From a virus: 30,180 bases of DNA. The position numbers were made by a program, and so were the translations under genes. Positions 1 to 7,953 of the stretch are shown here, in pieces. A model generated the notes under the pieces. The model searched no databases, was not told where the DNA came from, and saw only the letters and a list, made by a program, of their open reading frames with translations. The stretch is taken from positions 1 through 30,180 of IMG/VR virus record IMGVR_UViG_3300047562_000303; one strand, written 5' to 3'. Within the stretch, counting starts at the first letter, position 1. Every line of letters begins with the position of its first letter.

Positions 1-1594
1 GTCCGACTTCAACCGCCACGTCAAACTTCGCTTCGCTCAGGTCGTTCTCGTGCTCGATCTCGCCTTCTTCGCTCATTTTAGGGACCATCAGTTCAACGGT
101 CCGCATTTCTCCGGCGTCAGTGATTCCCTTCATTTTGCGCTTAGGCTCGACGTACACGTCACGCGCCATGCTCAACCAGATCTCACCCGCACGTCGGACG
201 GCCTTGGCAAAGTTGCTCATGTAGATATACGCCTGCATGTCCACGCGCTGCTGGATCATTTCAACAGCCTTGCCGCTGATGTTGGACACCATCTTGTCAG
301 CGCCTGACGGGTTCCCCAGGATATCGTTCATGTCCTGTTCGGTCAGTTGCAACAAGGCGGCCAAGGCTGGCGGGATGATCGGCGGCTTGGTGTAGCCGAG
401 CGGACCAGATGCGACTTCGTTGCCGTCTGGACCGGTGATCTTGTTGACCAGCACGTAGGGATAGTTCTTCAGGTTGTCCTCTGCCCACATGACCTGATGA
501 CCGGCAACCTGATCAGGCGTGAAGATGGGCTTCTCGACGCTTGACAGTGCGCTGATCTCGCCAAGCTTGGACAACTGCATGTTCTTGAGGCGCTGCGCGT
601 CTTTCGCCAGTCTGACGTGACCCATGCAGCGCTCAACGTTATCGATGAACCAGCGCTTGCCGTAGACCGGCACGATCGGAATGCAAGACCCTGCGATGTA
701 GCCTGAGTCTTCCAGTATCTTCGCACCTGACATAATGTACTTGCGGACCTTGCGGACCTTGATCGGCTTTTGCCTGACCTCAACGGACCCAATCGCCGCC
801 AGTGTGTCCTCCAAGTTCGGGTCGTTCTCGAAGTCTGCTTGACGGTAGCGTTCCTCGCTGCCGTCCAGCGCTTGGAAGATCCGCACCGTCTCGCGCTTTT
901 CCTCGACGCGGTAATACTCTGCGACATAGACCACATCAGGCGTCAGCCAGTCGAACTCGAACTGGTGAATCTCTTTCGGCCAGCTAGCCGGGTCGTCGCC
1001 CCACTCGTCCTGGTACGCTTTGCGCGTGACAGCGGTCAGCACGAAACAATGATTAGCGTCGGCCTTGTCCTGTCGCTTGGCGTTCAGGTCGAAGAACACG
1101 GACGAGTCGGCATCGTAGATGGGCTCAATGCGAATACGCTGCCGCTCGTCCTCGTCGTCTTCTTCGTCTTCGTACTCGGTGCGCAGACGGAAGGCGCCAT
1201 AACCACCTCCGACCGCTTCCTCGAACGCATTGTCGTAGGCTTCCTCGGCACAAGAGTCCTGCTCGTCTGCGCGGTAAAGATCATCACACGTATCGGCCAG
1301 GTCGTCGTACTCGTCGCCCTCTTTGCTCACGAAGTCAACGCTGATGCGGTTGTTGCGGTATTCGTTGATGATGCGGATAACAGCAAGGTGAATCTTGTTG
1401 ACTTCAAACTTGGGGCGATTCTCGAACTGCTCTCCGAGCGGTCCTTCCCACTGCGCGCCGCAGATCGAATAAAAGCGCCGGTCTTGGAGACATTGCAGGC
1501 GCTCGTCGCGAAGGGCAGACTGGATGTCATCGAACTGCGCCATCGCTTCGGCATGAATGTTCGCGTGTCGCTGTTCTTTGCTCAGCCTTGCCAT
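1..1594 (-). CDS. P22-like portal protein (C-terminus cut by window edge)
   Basis: This frame starts at an ATG at 1594, one base after the large terminase stop, with GGTGG just upstream, and stays open to the left edge (531 codons). The portal forms the dodecameric ring at the capsid vertex through which DNA is packaged and ejected. The translation resembles the P22 gp1 family: an N-terminal NKIHLAVIRIINEYRNNR segment, a YDADSSVFFDLNAKRQDKAD segment typical of the clip and wing region, and a later CIPIVPVYGKRWF / HVRLAKDAQRLKNM / SKLGEISALSS stretch. An acidic run (about residues 138-150, mostly D and E) is notable. P22 gp1 is about 725 residues, so roughly 200 C-terminal residues, including the barrel, would lie outside. 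Position directly after terL is the standard packaging order. The family call is firm; the end is not seen. Confidence 0.9.
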   Translation of the reverse strand, partial: MARLSKEQRHANIHAEAMAQFDDIQSALRDERLQCLQDRRFYSICGAQWEGPLGEQFENRPKFEVNKIHLAVIRIINEYRNNRISVDFVSKEGDEYDDLADTCDDLYRADEQDSCAEEAYDNAFEEAVGGGYGAFRLRTEYEDEEDDEDERQRIRIEPIYDADSSVFFDLNAKRQDKADANHCFVLTAVTRKAYQDEWGDDPASWPKEIHQFEFDWLTPDVVYVAEYYRVEEKRETVRIFQALDGSEERYRQADFENDPNLEDTLAAIGSVEVRQKPIKVRKVRKYIMSGAKILEDSGYIAGSCIPIVPVYGKRWFIDNVERCMGHVRLAKDAQRLKNMQLSKLGEISALSSVEKPIFTPDQVAGHQVMWAEDNLKNYPYVLVNKITGPDGNEVASGPLGYTKPPIIPPALAALLQLTEQDMNDILGNPSGADKMVSNISGKAVEMIQQRVDMQAYIYMSNFAKAVRRAGEIWLSMARDVYVEPKRKMKGITDAGEMRTVELMVPKMSEEGEIEHENDLSEAKFDVAVEVG

Positions 1595-1595
1595 T

Positions 1596-2846
1596 TCACC
1601 ACCTGTTTGCTGTCGCCATCGGCGCGAATCCTTGCGGCTGTGTCGTCTTGGCCGCTCGTCTCAGACCTTCCAGCGCATAACGCAGCGCGTCGATGACGTG
1701 GTTTTTCTTGTCTTCCAGAACTGGAAGCACTGCACCCGTCGTCGTGTCGGTCTTGTACGAGTATAAGCTTAACTCATCAATCGTGTGCGTGCATCGTGGA
1801 TGAACGACAATATCATATGATTTCAGCCACTCAATACCTTCTTCGACCGACTTTTGCCCCTTCACCGCCGCCAGCATCTTAGGGAATCCATGTCGGCGCA
1901 TGTGGCTGATGGTTTCAGGCCGGGAACTGTCAGCCACGATAGGCCACTTCTCAGCGCCCTGAATGCTCATGAACAGTTCAGGCGTGTCGATGATATCGCA
2001 CCCGATCTGCCACGCCTCCTGATCGATGTAGAGCGTTCTGCCGTCGATGTAACAGCGGACAAGCACTGTCGGATCTGAAGCAAAGCCCCAGTCCGCCCCA
2101 AACCTGAACATCGCATTGCTTGGCGTGTCGAAGTCTTCCACCTTCCAGTTGCGGAACACTCGGGCCTCTGAGTTGCGCAGATACTCGCCGCGCCAGATGT
2201 GTTGGAACTTGTCGGGGTCGCGCTTGCGGTCGTACTCCATTTCGTCCCTGAGCACGTCAGGGAACCAGGGATTGTCCTCGAAGTTGACGCGCTGAATGAT
2301 TGCGTCAGGCGGCGGGTTGTCACTGCGGAGCAAGGCATCCACCGGGTCGGTGGAGTTGCGTGGGTTCCAGGTGAACCAAAGTTCGCTGCCTGGCTTACGG
2401 ATCGTCGGTCGGAGCATGTCCAGCGACTTCTGACTGAGGCTCTGCGCTTCTTCCACCCACGCGCAGTCGAAGCCCTCCAAGCTCTTGATACTGTCTGCGG
2501 TGTGGTTCTGCATCCCCTCGAAGATGATCAGGCCGGAGCCATGTTTGTTCTTGATCATCTTGTCTTGCACCTCGAAGCAAGACCCGACGTTCAGCGCCTC
2601 GATCTTCATCTCGAGCAGGCGCTTGACCGATTGCTTTAGGGACTTCTGATACTCACGCACGCAGACCGTAGAGCGTGACGGGTCAAGGATGTGCGCCTCG
2701 ATGACCATCTGGGCAAACTCATGACTCTTTCCCGTTCCTCGCCCGCCCCAGGCGCCTTTGTAGCGCGCAGGCTTCAGGAACGGCAGCGCCCAACGTGGCG
2801 TCGGGATCTGTAGACTGCCTTCAGTCTTCGTCTTCGGTCTTGGCAT
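1596..2846 (-). CDS. Terminase large subunit (packaging ATPase/nuclease)
   Basis: A 416-residue terminase large subunit of the Terminase_3 type. It powers DNA translocation into the prohead and cuts the concatemer. The Walker A motif GGRGTGKS is at residues 34-41; a Walker B with catalytic glutamate (CAWVEEA) lies near residue 130, followed by a coupling-motif-like LWFTWNPRN. The nuclease domain begins near FGADWGFASDP (about residue 248) and ends with the NHVIDALRYAL segment, which carries the last metal-binding Asp. Length is normal for the family. The ATG lies inside the end of the small terminase gene (26-bp overlap), which suggests coupled translation. It is followed one base later by the portal start. 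Confidence 0.96.
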   Translation of the reverse strand: MPRPKTKTEGSLQIPTPRWALPFLKPARYKGAWGGRGTGKSHEFAQMVIEAHILDPSRSTVCVREYQKSLKQSVKRLLEMKIEALNVGSCFEVQDKMIKNKHGSGLIIFEGMQNHTADSIKSLEGFDCAWVEEAQSLSQKSLDMLRPTIRKPGSELWFTWNPRNSTDPVDALLRSDNPPPDAIIQRVNFEDNPWFPDVLRDEMEYDRKRDPDKFQHIWRGEYLRNSEARVFRNWKVEDFDTPSNAMFRFGADWGFASDPTVLVRCYIDGRTLYIDQEAWQIGCDIIDTPELFMSIQGAEKWPIVADSSRPETISHMRRHGFPKMLAAVKGQKSVEEGIEWLKSYDIVVHPRCTHTIDELSLYSYKTDTTTGAVLPVLEDKKNHVIDALRYALEGLRRAAKTTQPQGFAPMATANRW

Positions 2847-3201
2847 CGATGACCACGCGCTCTATGCGCTGGAACGTGATTGGCTGACCGTCTGCGCCAG
2901 TGTGCTCCAGTCGGTCCGTCTCGCGCCAACCTGCCTGCGTCTTCAAGTAAAACATCATGCACGCAGAGTCGCCTGATTGCGCCTTTTGAAGCAAGCCACG
3001 CGCTACCGATCCGATAGCTTTTGCCTTGCCCCTTTTATAGCGTTCAAGAATGTCAGGGTCGCGCTCCATCATTGCTGTGAATGTGTTGCGCACGATTCCG
3101 AAATAGTCCGCGATTTGTTCCTTGGTCAAGACCGACGCCAAGGCTTCAACCTGGATCTTCTGTTCTTCAGTCAGTTGCTTTGGCTTTCTGCCTGCTCTCA
3201 T
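2821..3201 (-). CDS. Terminase small subunit
   Basis: A 126-residue protein with an N-terminal helix-turn-helix (TKEQIADYFGIVRNTFTAMM, about residues 26-45) and a segment GDSACMMFYLKTQAGWRE near residues 82-99 that is typical of phage small terminases. This subunit recognises the packaging start site and loads the large subunit. The start ATG overlaps the stop of the upstream ParB/methyltransferase gene in an ATGA arrangement, and the 3' end overlaps terL by 26 bp, so the three genes look translationally coupled. Assignment rests on the HTH, size and position immediately before terL. Confidence 0.9.
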   Translation of the reverse strand: MRAGRKPKQLTEEQKIQVEALASVLTKEQIADYFGIVRNTFTAMMERDPDILERYKRGKAKAIGSVARGLLQKAQSGDSACMMFYLKTQAGWRETDRLEHTGADGQPITFQRIERVVIDAKTEDED

Positions 3202-4463
3202 GGCTTTAGCCTCTCTGCTGATAGTTGCTCGAAAGTTTGACCGGATGATTCTAAAACGGCTTGCTTGCCGGTGAAGTCCTGCCAGCGTTTAATAATTACG
3301 TCGCAGTATTTCGGGTCGAGTTCCATCATGCGGCATTCGCGGGCGGTCTTTTCGCAGGCGATAAGGGTGCTGCCGCTGCCACCGAATAGATCAAGCACGA
3401 TTTGGTTGTTGCGGCTGCTTTTCTCAATGGCGTGCTGCGGCACTGCTACGGGCTTTTGTGTCGGGTGCCCAGTTTTTTCTCCGCCTTGTTGCTTGTTGAT
3501 GCGCCAAGTGCTTGGCGAATGCTGTCCATTTTCTGCGTTGAAAACGTGCTTGCCACGCGTTGCATATGGGATCAATTCTGTATCCCAGGTCCAATGCCGC
3601 TTTGTCAGCGAGGGCATTGGATCTGGCTTACTCCAAACGCAGAACGAGTGATAATCGGACCATTCCTTCATCCACGCCCAAATCCTGCCAGCTAGATGAT
3701 GCAATGTGCAGATATAAACTGCGCAATCCTTCGCCATAACTGCAAGCGCACAATTTAACGGTGCTTCAATTTGAAAATCTTTATCCCAATCCGCTGCCAT
3801 AAGGTCTTTGTGTGCTTTTGAGACGTTTTGAGCGACGCCTTTGTTTTCACTTCCAACATTATACGGCGGATCGGTGAACACCATGTCAGCCTGCTGTCCA
3901 CCCATCAACTTTTCAACCGCATCAATGCTCGTGCTATCCCCACACATCAGCCGATGATTTCCCAACACCCACACGTCACCCTCGACTGTGACCGGCTGCT
4001 CTGGCACGTCTGGAACGTCGTCCTCATCCGTCAAGCCTGCTGTAATTTCTACCGGCTTGAGCGCGTCCAGTTCCTCGTCACTAAATCCCGTCAAGCCAAG
4101 ATCGAAACCAAGTTGATCAAGATCGGCAATCTCAAGCCCTAGTAACTCCTGATCCCATCCTGCATTCAACGCCAGTTTGTTGTCTGCGATGACGTAGGCT
4201 CGCTTCTGCGCGTCGGTCCAGCCTGATGCAATCAGGACCGGCACCTCGGATAGTGCTAGCTTGCGTGCTGCCATGACGCGACCGTGACCCGCGATGATCT
4301 GGCCTGACTCGTCCACCAGTACCGGCGTCGTGAAGCCCCATTCCTTGATGCTGGCTGCAATCTGCGCGACCTGCTCGTCGCTGTGCGTGCGCGAATTCCT
4401 GGCGTAAGGGATCAATGCCTCAACGGGCATCTTCTGGATAGGATCAGTTGGTGATGGTTTCAT
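3198..4463 (-). CDS. ParB-like domain fused to beta-class DNA methyltransferase
   Basis: A 421-residue fusion. Residues about 10-130 form a ParB/Srx-like domain (ALIPYARNSRTHSDEQVAQI, then IIAGHGRVMAARKL and YVIADNKLALNAGWD). The C-terminal half is a DNA methyltransferase with motif IV DPPYNVG near residue 197 and motif I DLFGGSGST near residue 356. Motif IV preceding motif I is the beta-class order, and DPPY usually means N6-adenine methylation, with N4-cytosine possible. ParB-methyltransferase fusions are common in phages and mobile elements; the ParB part may help site choice or cleave. The ATG has AGGG just upstream (CAGGGAAAC). It is the first gene of the packaging operon and shares an ATGA junction with terS. 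No partner restriction enzyme is adjacent. Confidence 0.94.
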   Translation of the reverse strand: MKPSPTDPIQKMPVEALIPYARNSRTHSDEQVAQIAASIKEWGFTTPVLVDESGQIIAGHGRVMAARKLALSEVPVLIASGWTDAQKRAYVIADNKLALNAGWDQELLGLEIADLDQLGFDLGLTGFSDEELDALKPVEITAGLTDEDDVPDVPEQPVTVEGDVWVLGNHRLMCGDSTSIDAVEKLMGGQQADMVFTDPPYNVGSENKGVAQNVSKAHKDLMAADWDKDFQIEAPLNCALAVMAKDCAVYICTLHHLAGRIWAWMKEWSDYHSFCVWSKPDPMPSLTKRHWTWDTELIPYATRGKHVFNAENGQHSPSTWRINKQQGGEKTGHPTQKPVAVPQHAIEKSSRNNQIVLDLFGGSGSTLIACEKTARECRMMELDPKYCDVIIKRWQDFTGKQAVLESSGQTFEQLSAERLKP

Positions 4464-4627
4464 GTTTCCCTGTCTCCGGTTGTGCGTCCGGGTTCGCGTT
4501 GAGGTTCAGATCGTGGAGTGTCCACCAGGTGAAGTAGTCACCGTCCCCGCAATCACACCACAACAGCAACCGAGAGTCAAACACCACGGCGAAATGCGCA
4601 AAAGTGCGCAATGTGCGCAGAAAGCGC

Positions 4628-4746
4628 AAAGTGCTCAAAATTTCTTGTATTACTCATATACGAAATTACGATATTCATACGACCCTTTTCCCCCTATTTT
4701 TCTCTCTCCCCTATTCCCTGCTATTTCATTATATTTTGAGCACTTT
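4628..4746. repeat. 13-bp inverted repeat flanking the AT-rich promoter region
   Basis: AAAGTGCTCAAAA at 4628-4640 and its exact reverse complement TTTTGAGCACTTT at 4734-4746 are separated by 93 bp. A third, shorter copy, GTGCTCAAAA, lies at 4850-4859 across the primase stop codon, and a partial AAGTGCTT adjoins the second arm. The arrangement brackets the candidate -10 box and looks like paired operator sites that could loop, although function is inferred. Confidence 0.7.
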
Positions 4747-4756
4747 AAGCACTTTT
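4728..4756 (-). promoter_or_regulatory. Candidate promoter for the methyltransferase-terminase-portal operon
   Basis: The minus strand has a perfect -10 hexamer TATAAT at 4728-4733. At normal spacing there is no good -35 (AAAAGT or AAAGTG at 4750-4756). The spacer contains one arm of a 13-bp inverted repeat, so the promoter may depend on a bound activator or be blocked by a repressor. It is the best candidate upstream of the packaging genes after the terminator. Confidence 0.45.
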
Positions 4757-4810
4757 AGTTAGTTATAGAAATAAAATCAATAACTTAGGAAGGTGCGCAA
4801 AGAGGTGCGC

Positions 4811-4842
4811 AAAACAAAAAGGGGCGCAAAGATTGCGCCCCT
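4811..4842 (-). terminator. Rho-independent terminator after the primase gene
   Basis: On the minus strand, 11 bases after the primase stop codon, a perfect 10-bp stem forms between 4833-4842 and 4820-4829 (AGGGGCGCAA paired with TTGCGCCCCT), with a 3-base loop, followed by TTTTGTTTT. This is a textbook intrinsic terminator for the leftward cro-primase transcript. It separates that transcript from the methyltransferase-terminase operon. Confidence 0.9.
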
Positions 4843-4853
4843 AGCCTTGGTGC

Positions 4854-7319
4854 TCAAAACGGCGCTATCTCGTCGGGTTCATCGTGGAATTGTCGGACAA
4901 TCTGGCGCGCTTGCCCGTCAGTGACGTTTGGCGTCCTGTAGATGTAGTGATTGACCTTCGTTTTGGCGATTCTGATGCGCCGTCCCTCGATCAATTCATA
5001 GCCCAAACGCTCCATGATTTTGCTCAAGGCGCGCTTCTGTGGCAGCGGGTCGTTCTCCATGTCGCACAGATTCCGCAACCAGGTAACGTCCACCACGTCC
5101 TTGCTGATGATCGCGCAGTCGTGCTTATCGATAGCGTCCTCAACCTCATTCTGCTCTGGTGAGACATTCATCTCGCGCATGATCGCCTTCGCTTTTGTCT
5201 CTGGCGCTCGTCCTTGTGGCCTGAAGTCTGGAGACACTTTCCGGTCCATGAAGTACCGCCGCAGCGCGTCGGGTCGCTTCTGGCTCAAAGCAAACAGCCG
5301 GTCAAAGTAGCGCGACGCTTCCTCGCGTCCACCTGTGGCGGCGAACAGTTGCTCCTGGGTCTGAATGTCCGAGAAGATGACCGCATAACGCCGGTCGCCT
5401 TCGACCAGCGGAATCGCGTCTTTGTGGTTGCTGAGAAAGATGAAGCTTGAGAAGTTGGCGACCACCCGATGATCGCGGCCCTTTTCCTCAATCTGAATGG
5501 TGTCGTTGGTGATAAAGGGTTTCAGCCGGTCGATGACTTCCCATTTATTTTGACCGCTGATCCTTATTTCTTCGACCGCTACCACAAGCGAGCCATGCGC
5601 CCATGAGGTAAAGCGTCCGCTGATCGCTGATGCTTCCACCGTCTTCACGGCATCGCGCATTACATATTGGAGGGTATTGACGACATACGACTTGCCGATC
5701 CCTTCCGCGCCTTGGATGAACAGCGCCCAATTGATCCGCTTGCCTGGATTGTTGATGACGTAGGTCATCCAGTCCAGCACGATTCCGCGCTCCCCTGCGT
5801 CCGAGAACAGCATCGCCATTTGACCTTCAAACAGCGCGACCAGTTCAAGCGCCTCATCGTCCCACACGTCCAGAGGCTCCACGCGCCGGTCAATGTAAGA
5901 GTTGACCATCAGTTTGTCTTCGTACTCGAACAGGTCAGCGGCGCCTGGAAAGTAGAAGTCGTCAACGACCGTCTGCAAGCGCATGTCCACCAGGGCATAG
6001 TCCGCTGCACGCTTCTCTGCCATGATGACCTCGGGCATCCGGTCGAACTTGGCGTTGAATGCCTCGCGCTTGATTCCATAGCGTTTGTCTATGCTGTAGA
6101 ATAGCGTCGGTCTCTCGATGTATACCCAATCCTTGAGCCATGCCGGGCGCTGAACTTCCCCGTCAGCGTCCGGCTCCCCAACCACCTCGCGCTTAACCTT
6201 CCCTGGTGCAAAGGCTCTCTTGATCTGCCCGAGCGCGACACCTGCACCCTTCGCCCAAATGTCCCAGACCTCTTTTGCAATCATCTCGCGCAAGTCTGGC
6301 GGCAACTGACGCACGCCCAAACGCCCCACGCGCTCTTTCAGGCGTTGGTACGCCTCCACCCCATCAACGCTTCGCGCATCCTGCAAAACGTCCTCAAAGA
6401 GCGTCTGGTCGCCTACCGCTGCAACTTCACGCAACCGCCCACCAGCGGCCGCTATCACGTAGTCAAAGCGCACCGGCTTGGTCATGGACCGCTGCCCGAA
6501 CGAATGCCACTTCCGTTTGATCTCGTCCCCATCGAACTCGACCCGCCGACCCTCGGCGTTGCATAGTTCGCGCTCGTCGCACTGTCGAGACCATGCGGCC
6601 CACATATTCGCGCCACGCACCGCGCCTCCGACCTGGTGGTGTATCGCCATCCCGACTTTGACCCACTTGTCGTAAGTCGTCAGGTACTCATCCCCAAGTC
6701 GGTCCAGGTACTCCTGAATCTCCGCGTCCCCAATCCCATCCAACGGCTGCGAAGCGATAGCGACCTCAAGCCCTGAGAGTCCATCATCGCCAAAACCTTC
6801 ATCCTCAACGACCGCCACGCCCGACTTGCCGTTGATCGCCTCCACCGCTTCCATCGGCAACACCGGAAAGTCTTCCTCCCACAGCGCATCCGGCAAGCCC
6901 AACACGGTCAAGTCTTCGTAGCCATCCCCTGAGCATATCCATCCCTTGCCCGTAGCCCTGGTGTCAAAGCCTGACACGCCTAACAGTGAGTCGCCCTGGC
7001 GCACCACCGCACCCTCTGGCAGTACAAAGCAATAATGCTCACCACCCGACACCGTCCGCTGAATCCTGGCGCCGTCCCAATCCAACGTCACGCCCAAGGC
7101 CGCGTCAATCTGATCTGTCGTCGTACCTTTGTAGGCGTCAACGTCCACCACCACACGGCCTGCCGGGATACCAAGGCCAAGGTTCTCTGACCGATCAATC
7201 TCCGCCGCTGTGGCCTCGTAGCCTTGCCATGACCCGCGAACCGCTGGCCGCTTGTTCCATTTCTTTTTCGTCTTGTCCCAGACCTTCACTACCGGGAAAA
7301 TTTCACGTCCTGTTTTCAT
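4854..7319 (-). CDS. Primase-polymerase with C-terminal SF3-like helicase (NrS-1-type replication protein)
   Basis: An 821-residue multidomain replication protein. The N-terminal PrimPol domain shows the acidic metal site VVVDVDAY near residue 62 and the signature SGGEHYCF further on. A PriCT_2-like linker follows (EYLTTYDKWVKVGMAIHH). The C-terminal helicase domain has Walker A GAEGIGKS near residue 535, Walker B LVVAVEEI and a sensor/arginine-finger stretch FIFLSNHKDAIPLVEGDRRY. It probably synthesises primers and unwinds DNA at the origin. A start at 7340 is possible, but ATG 7319 is preferred because it forms an ATGA overlap with the upstream Cro-like gene and has AGGACAGGAC as ribosome site. 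It lies directly after the repressor gene, as replication genes do in lambdoid phages. Confidence 0.93.
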   Translation of the reverse strand: MKTGREIFPVVKVWDKTKKKWNKRPAVRGSWQGYEATAAEIDRSENLGLGIPAGRVVVDVDAYKGTTTDQIDAALGVTLDWDGARIQRTVSGGEHYCFVLPEGAVVRQGDSLLGVSGFDTRATGKGWICSGDGYEDLTVLGLPDALWEEDFPVLPMEAVEAINGKSGVAVVEDEGFGDDGLSGLEVAIASQPLDGIGDAEIQEYLDRLGDEYLTTYDKWVKVGMAIHHQVGGAVRGANMWAAWSRQCDERELCNAEGRRVEFDGDEIKRKWHSFGQRSMTKPVRFDYVIAAAGGRLREVAAVGDQTLFEDVLQDARSVDGVEAYQRLKERVGRLGVRQLPPDLREMIAKEVWDIWAKGAGVALGQIKRAFAPGKVKREVVGEPDADGEVQRPAWLKDWVYIERPTLFYSIDKRYGIKREAFNAKFDRMPEVIMAEKRAADYALVDMRLQTVVDDFYFPGAADLFEYEDKLMVNSYIDRRVEPLDVWDDEALELVALFEGQMAMLFSDAGERGIVLDWMTYVINNPGKRINWALFIQGAEGIGKSYVVNTLQYVMRDAVKTVEASAISGRFTSWAHGSLVVAVEEIRISGQNKWEVIDRLKPFITNDTIQIEEKGRDHRVVANFSSFIFLSNHKDAIPLVEGDRRYAVIFSDIQTQEQLFAATGGREEASRYFDRLFALSQKRPDALRRYFMDRKVSPDFRPQGRAPETKAKAIMREMNVSPEQNEVEDAIDKHDCAIISKDVVDVTWLRNLCDMENDPLPQKRALSKIMERLGYELIEGRRIRIAKTKVNHYIYRTPNVTDGQARQIVRQFHDEPDEIAPF

Positions 7320-7513
7320 GTCCTGTCCTGTGTCTCGCATTCGCTGATCTCCACTGCCTTGAAGTGTCCCGCCGTTAGGCGCTCAATCTGTATAGCCCTT
7401 TTTGGTGGAATTTTCCCGTCGAGCAACCACTGAAACACCGCCTGCGGCGACACGCCAAGCGCCCTTGCTGTTTCGCTCTGTCCCCCAAACCAACTCACAA
7501 CATCATTAACCAT
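7316..7513 (-). CDS. P22-Cro-like / YdaS-like repressor
   Basis: A 65-residue DNA-binding protein. The sequence NDVVSWFGGQSETARALG followed by VSPQAVFQWLLDGKIPPKRA matches the layout of P22 Cro (short helix, FG, HTH with A-A-L-G turn, SQW-like recognition helix, then I-P and a LTAG stretch). Such proteins bind operators at the early divergent promoters and turn down early transcription. The frame extends 32 codons upstream, but ATG 7513 is chosen because GGAGG sits four bases before it and the HTH begins right after. The gene is transcribed leftward, upstream of the primase-polymerase with an ATGA junction. Likely autoregulated through the palindrome at 7569-7589. Confidence 0.85.
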   Translation of the reverse strand: MVNDVVSWFGGQSETARALGVSPQAVFQWLLDGKIPPKRAIQIERLTAGHFKAVEISECETQDRT

Positions 7514-7532
7514 ATGTCCTCCGATTTTCTGC

Positions 7533-7561
7533 TTGAAACCGTCCCGAGCATAGGCTACTCT
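7533..7561 (+). promoter_or_regulatory. Rightward early promoter candidate for the replication cassette
   Basis: On the plus strand TTGAAA (7533-7538) and TACTCT (7556-7561) are separated by 17 bp, placing a start near 7568 and the first ATG at 7624. The -35 lies within GCTTGAAAC (7531-7539), a repeat of the operator half-site. This promoter would face the leftward one and overlap it, so the two would interfere. The -10 is weak, so confidence is moderate. Confidence 0.4.
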
Positions 7562-7575
7562 CCAAACTGTTTCAA
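7547..7575 (-). promoter_or_regulatory. Leftward early promoter for cro-like and primase genes
   Basis: On the minus strand TTGAAA (7570-7575) and TATGCT (7547-7552) are separated by 17 bp, a sound sigma-70 spacing, giving a start near 7540 and a leader of about 27 nt to the ATG at 7513. The -35 lies inside the palindromic operator at 7569-7589, so binding there would block RNA polymerase. Confidence 0.65.
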
Positions 7576-7589
7576 GCCTAGCTTGAGAC
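7569..7589. promoter_or_regulatory. Palindromic operator, probably for the 65-residue Cro-like protein
   Basis: GTTTCAAGC (7569-7577), a CTA centre and GCTTGAGAC (7581-7589) form a 21-bp near-perfect palindrome (8 of 9 positions paired). A third half-site GCTTGAAAC is at 7531-7539, the exact inverse of the first arm, and a weaker CTGAAAC is at 7600-7606. The placement over the leftward -35 fits a repressor operator. Confidence 0.7.
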
Positions 7590-7623
7590 TCAACTAGAAC
7601 TGAAACCACAAGGAAACGCCAAA

Positions 7624-7953
7624 ATGCTAGAAGATAAACTGGAACGCATCGCCACCGCCCTTGAGCGCCTGTTACCCTTCGTGGAGCAATACGCTACACA
7701 GAAAAACCTTCCGGCTCCTGCGCCTGAGCCTGAACCAGTCCCCGAAGCGCCACCGGCCAACGTCACCAAACTCAAAGCCAAGACCCCGACGCACGCCGAA
7801 CTCAAGGCGCTGTGTATGCGGCTCGTCAAAGAAGGCAAAGCCGGAAAGGATTCGATCAAGGGAACCCTCGGACTGTTTGGTGTGGCGACCATTGCAGAAT
7901 TAAAGGAAGACGACCTGATCGCCGCTAAGCAAGCCCTGGAGGCGCTGTCATGA
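7624..7953 (+). CDS. Unknown early protein opening the replication cassette
   Basis: A 109-residue protein with no family I can name. Residues 1-28 look like an amphipathic coiled coil (MLEDKLERIATALERLLPFV); residues 30-46 are a Pro/Glu-rich linker; the C-terminal half (about 53-109) looks like a small helical domain (THAELKALCMRLVKEGKAGK, then a LFGVATIAELKEDDLIAAKQ segment) reminiscent of SAP or Rho-N-type folds. The ATG follows AAGGAAA. Its stop overlaps the next ATG (ATGA), tying it to the nuclease gene. Role in replication is inferred only from position. Confidence 0.75.
   Translation: MLEDKLERIATALERLLPFVEQYATQKNLPAPAPEPEPVPEAPPANVTKLKAKTPTHAELKALCMRLVKEGKAGKDSIKGTLGLFGVATIAELKEDDLIAAKQALEALS

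Larger units (their letters stand above)
4595..4813. repeat. Two clusters of TGCGCA short repeats
   Basis: The palindrome TGCGCA occurs at 4595-4600, 4605-4610 and 4613-4618, and again inside GGTGCGCAAA at 4792-4801 and 4804-4813, which are spaced 12 bp apart. Related GCGCAA copies lie at 4624-4629 and within the terminator stem. The last pair is nearly one helical turn apart, as expected of protein-binding repeats or short iterons. No known binding protein can be named. Confidence 0.55.
4464..4853. promoter_or_regulatory. Gene-poor control region between primase and methyltransferase genes
   Basis: A 390-base stretch without a convincing gene, clearly more AT-rich in its middle (about 4640-4790) than the surroundings. 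It holds a terminator for the leftward primase transcript at its right end, a TATAAT box for leftward transcription, a 13-bp inverted repeat, and two clusters of TGCGCA repeats. A leftward transcript starting near 4721 would have an untranslated leader of about 258 nt before the methyltransferase ATG. A short open frame (4444-4638) without a convincing start was not accepted as a gene. The region could be a promoter-operator for the packaging operon and could also contribute to an origin, which is inference. Confidence 0.6.

Noticed and set aside
770-1696. 308-codon plus-strand open frame opposite the portal gene
   Set aside because: No recognisable domain and it spans the portal start and terL end; the minus-strand frame gives a clear portal protein. 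It is a codon-bias shadow.
4444-4638. Short minus-strand frame before the methyltransferase gene
   Set aside because: It would need a TTG or GTG start without a ribosome site, and its first codons are the TGCGCA repeats. Translation of its end is possible but not supported.
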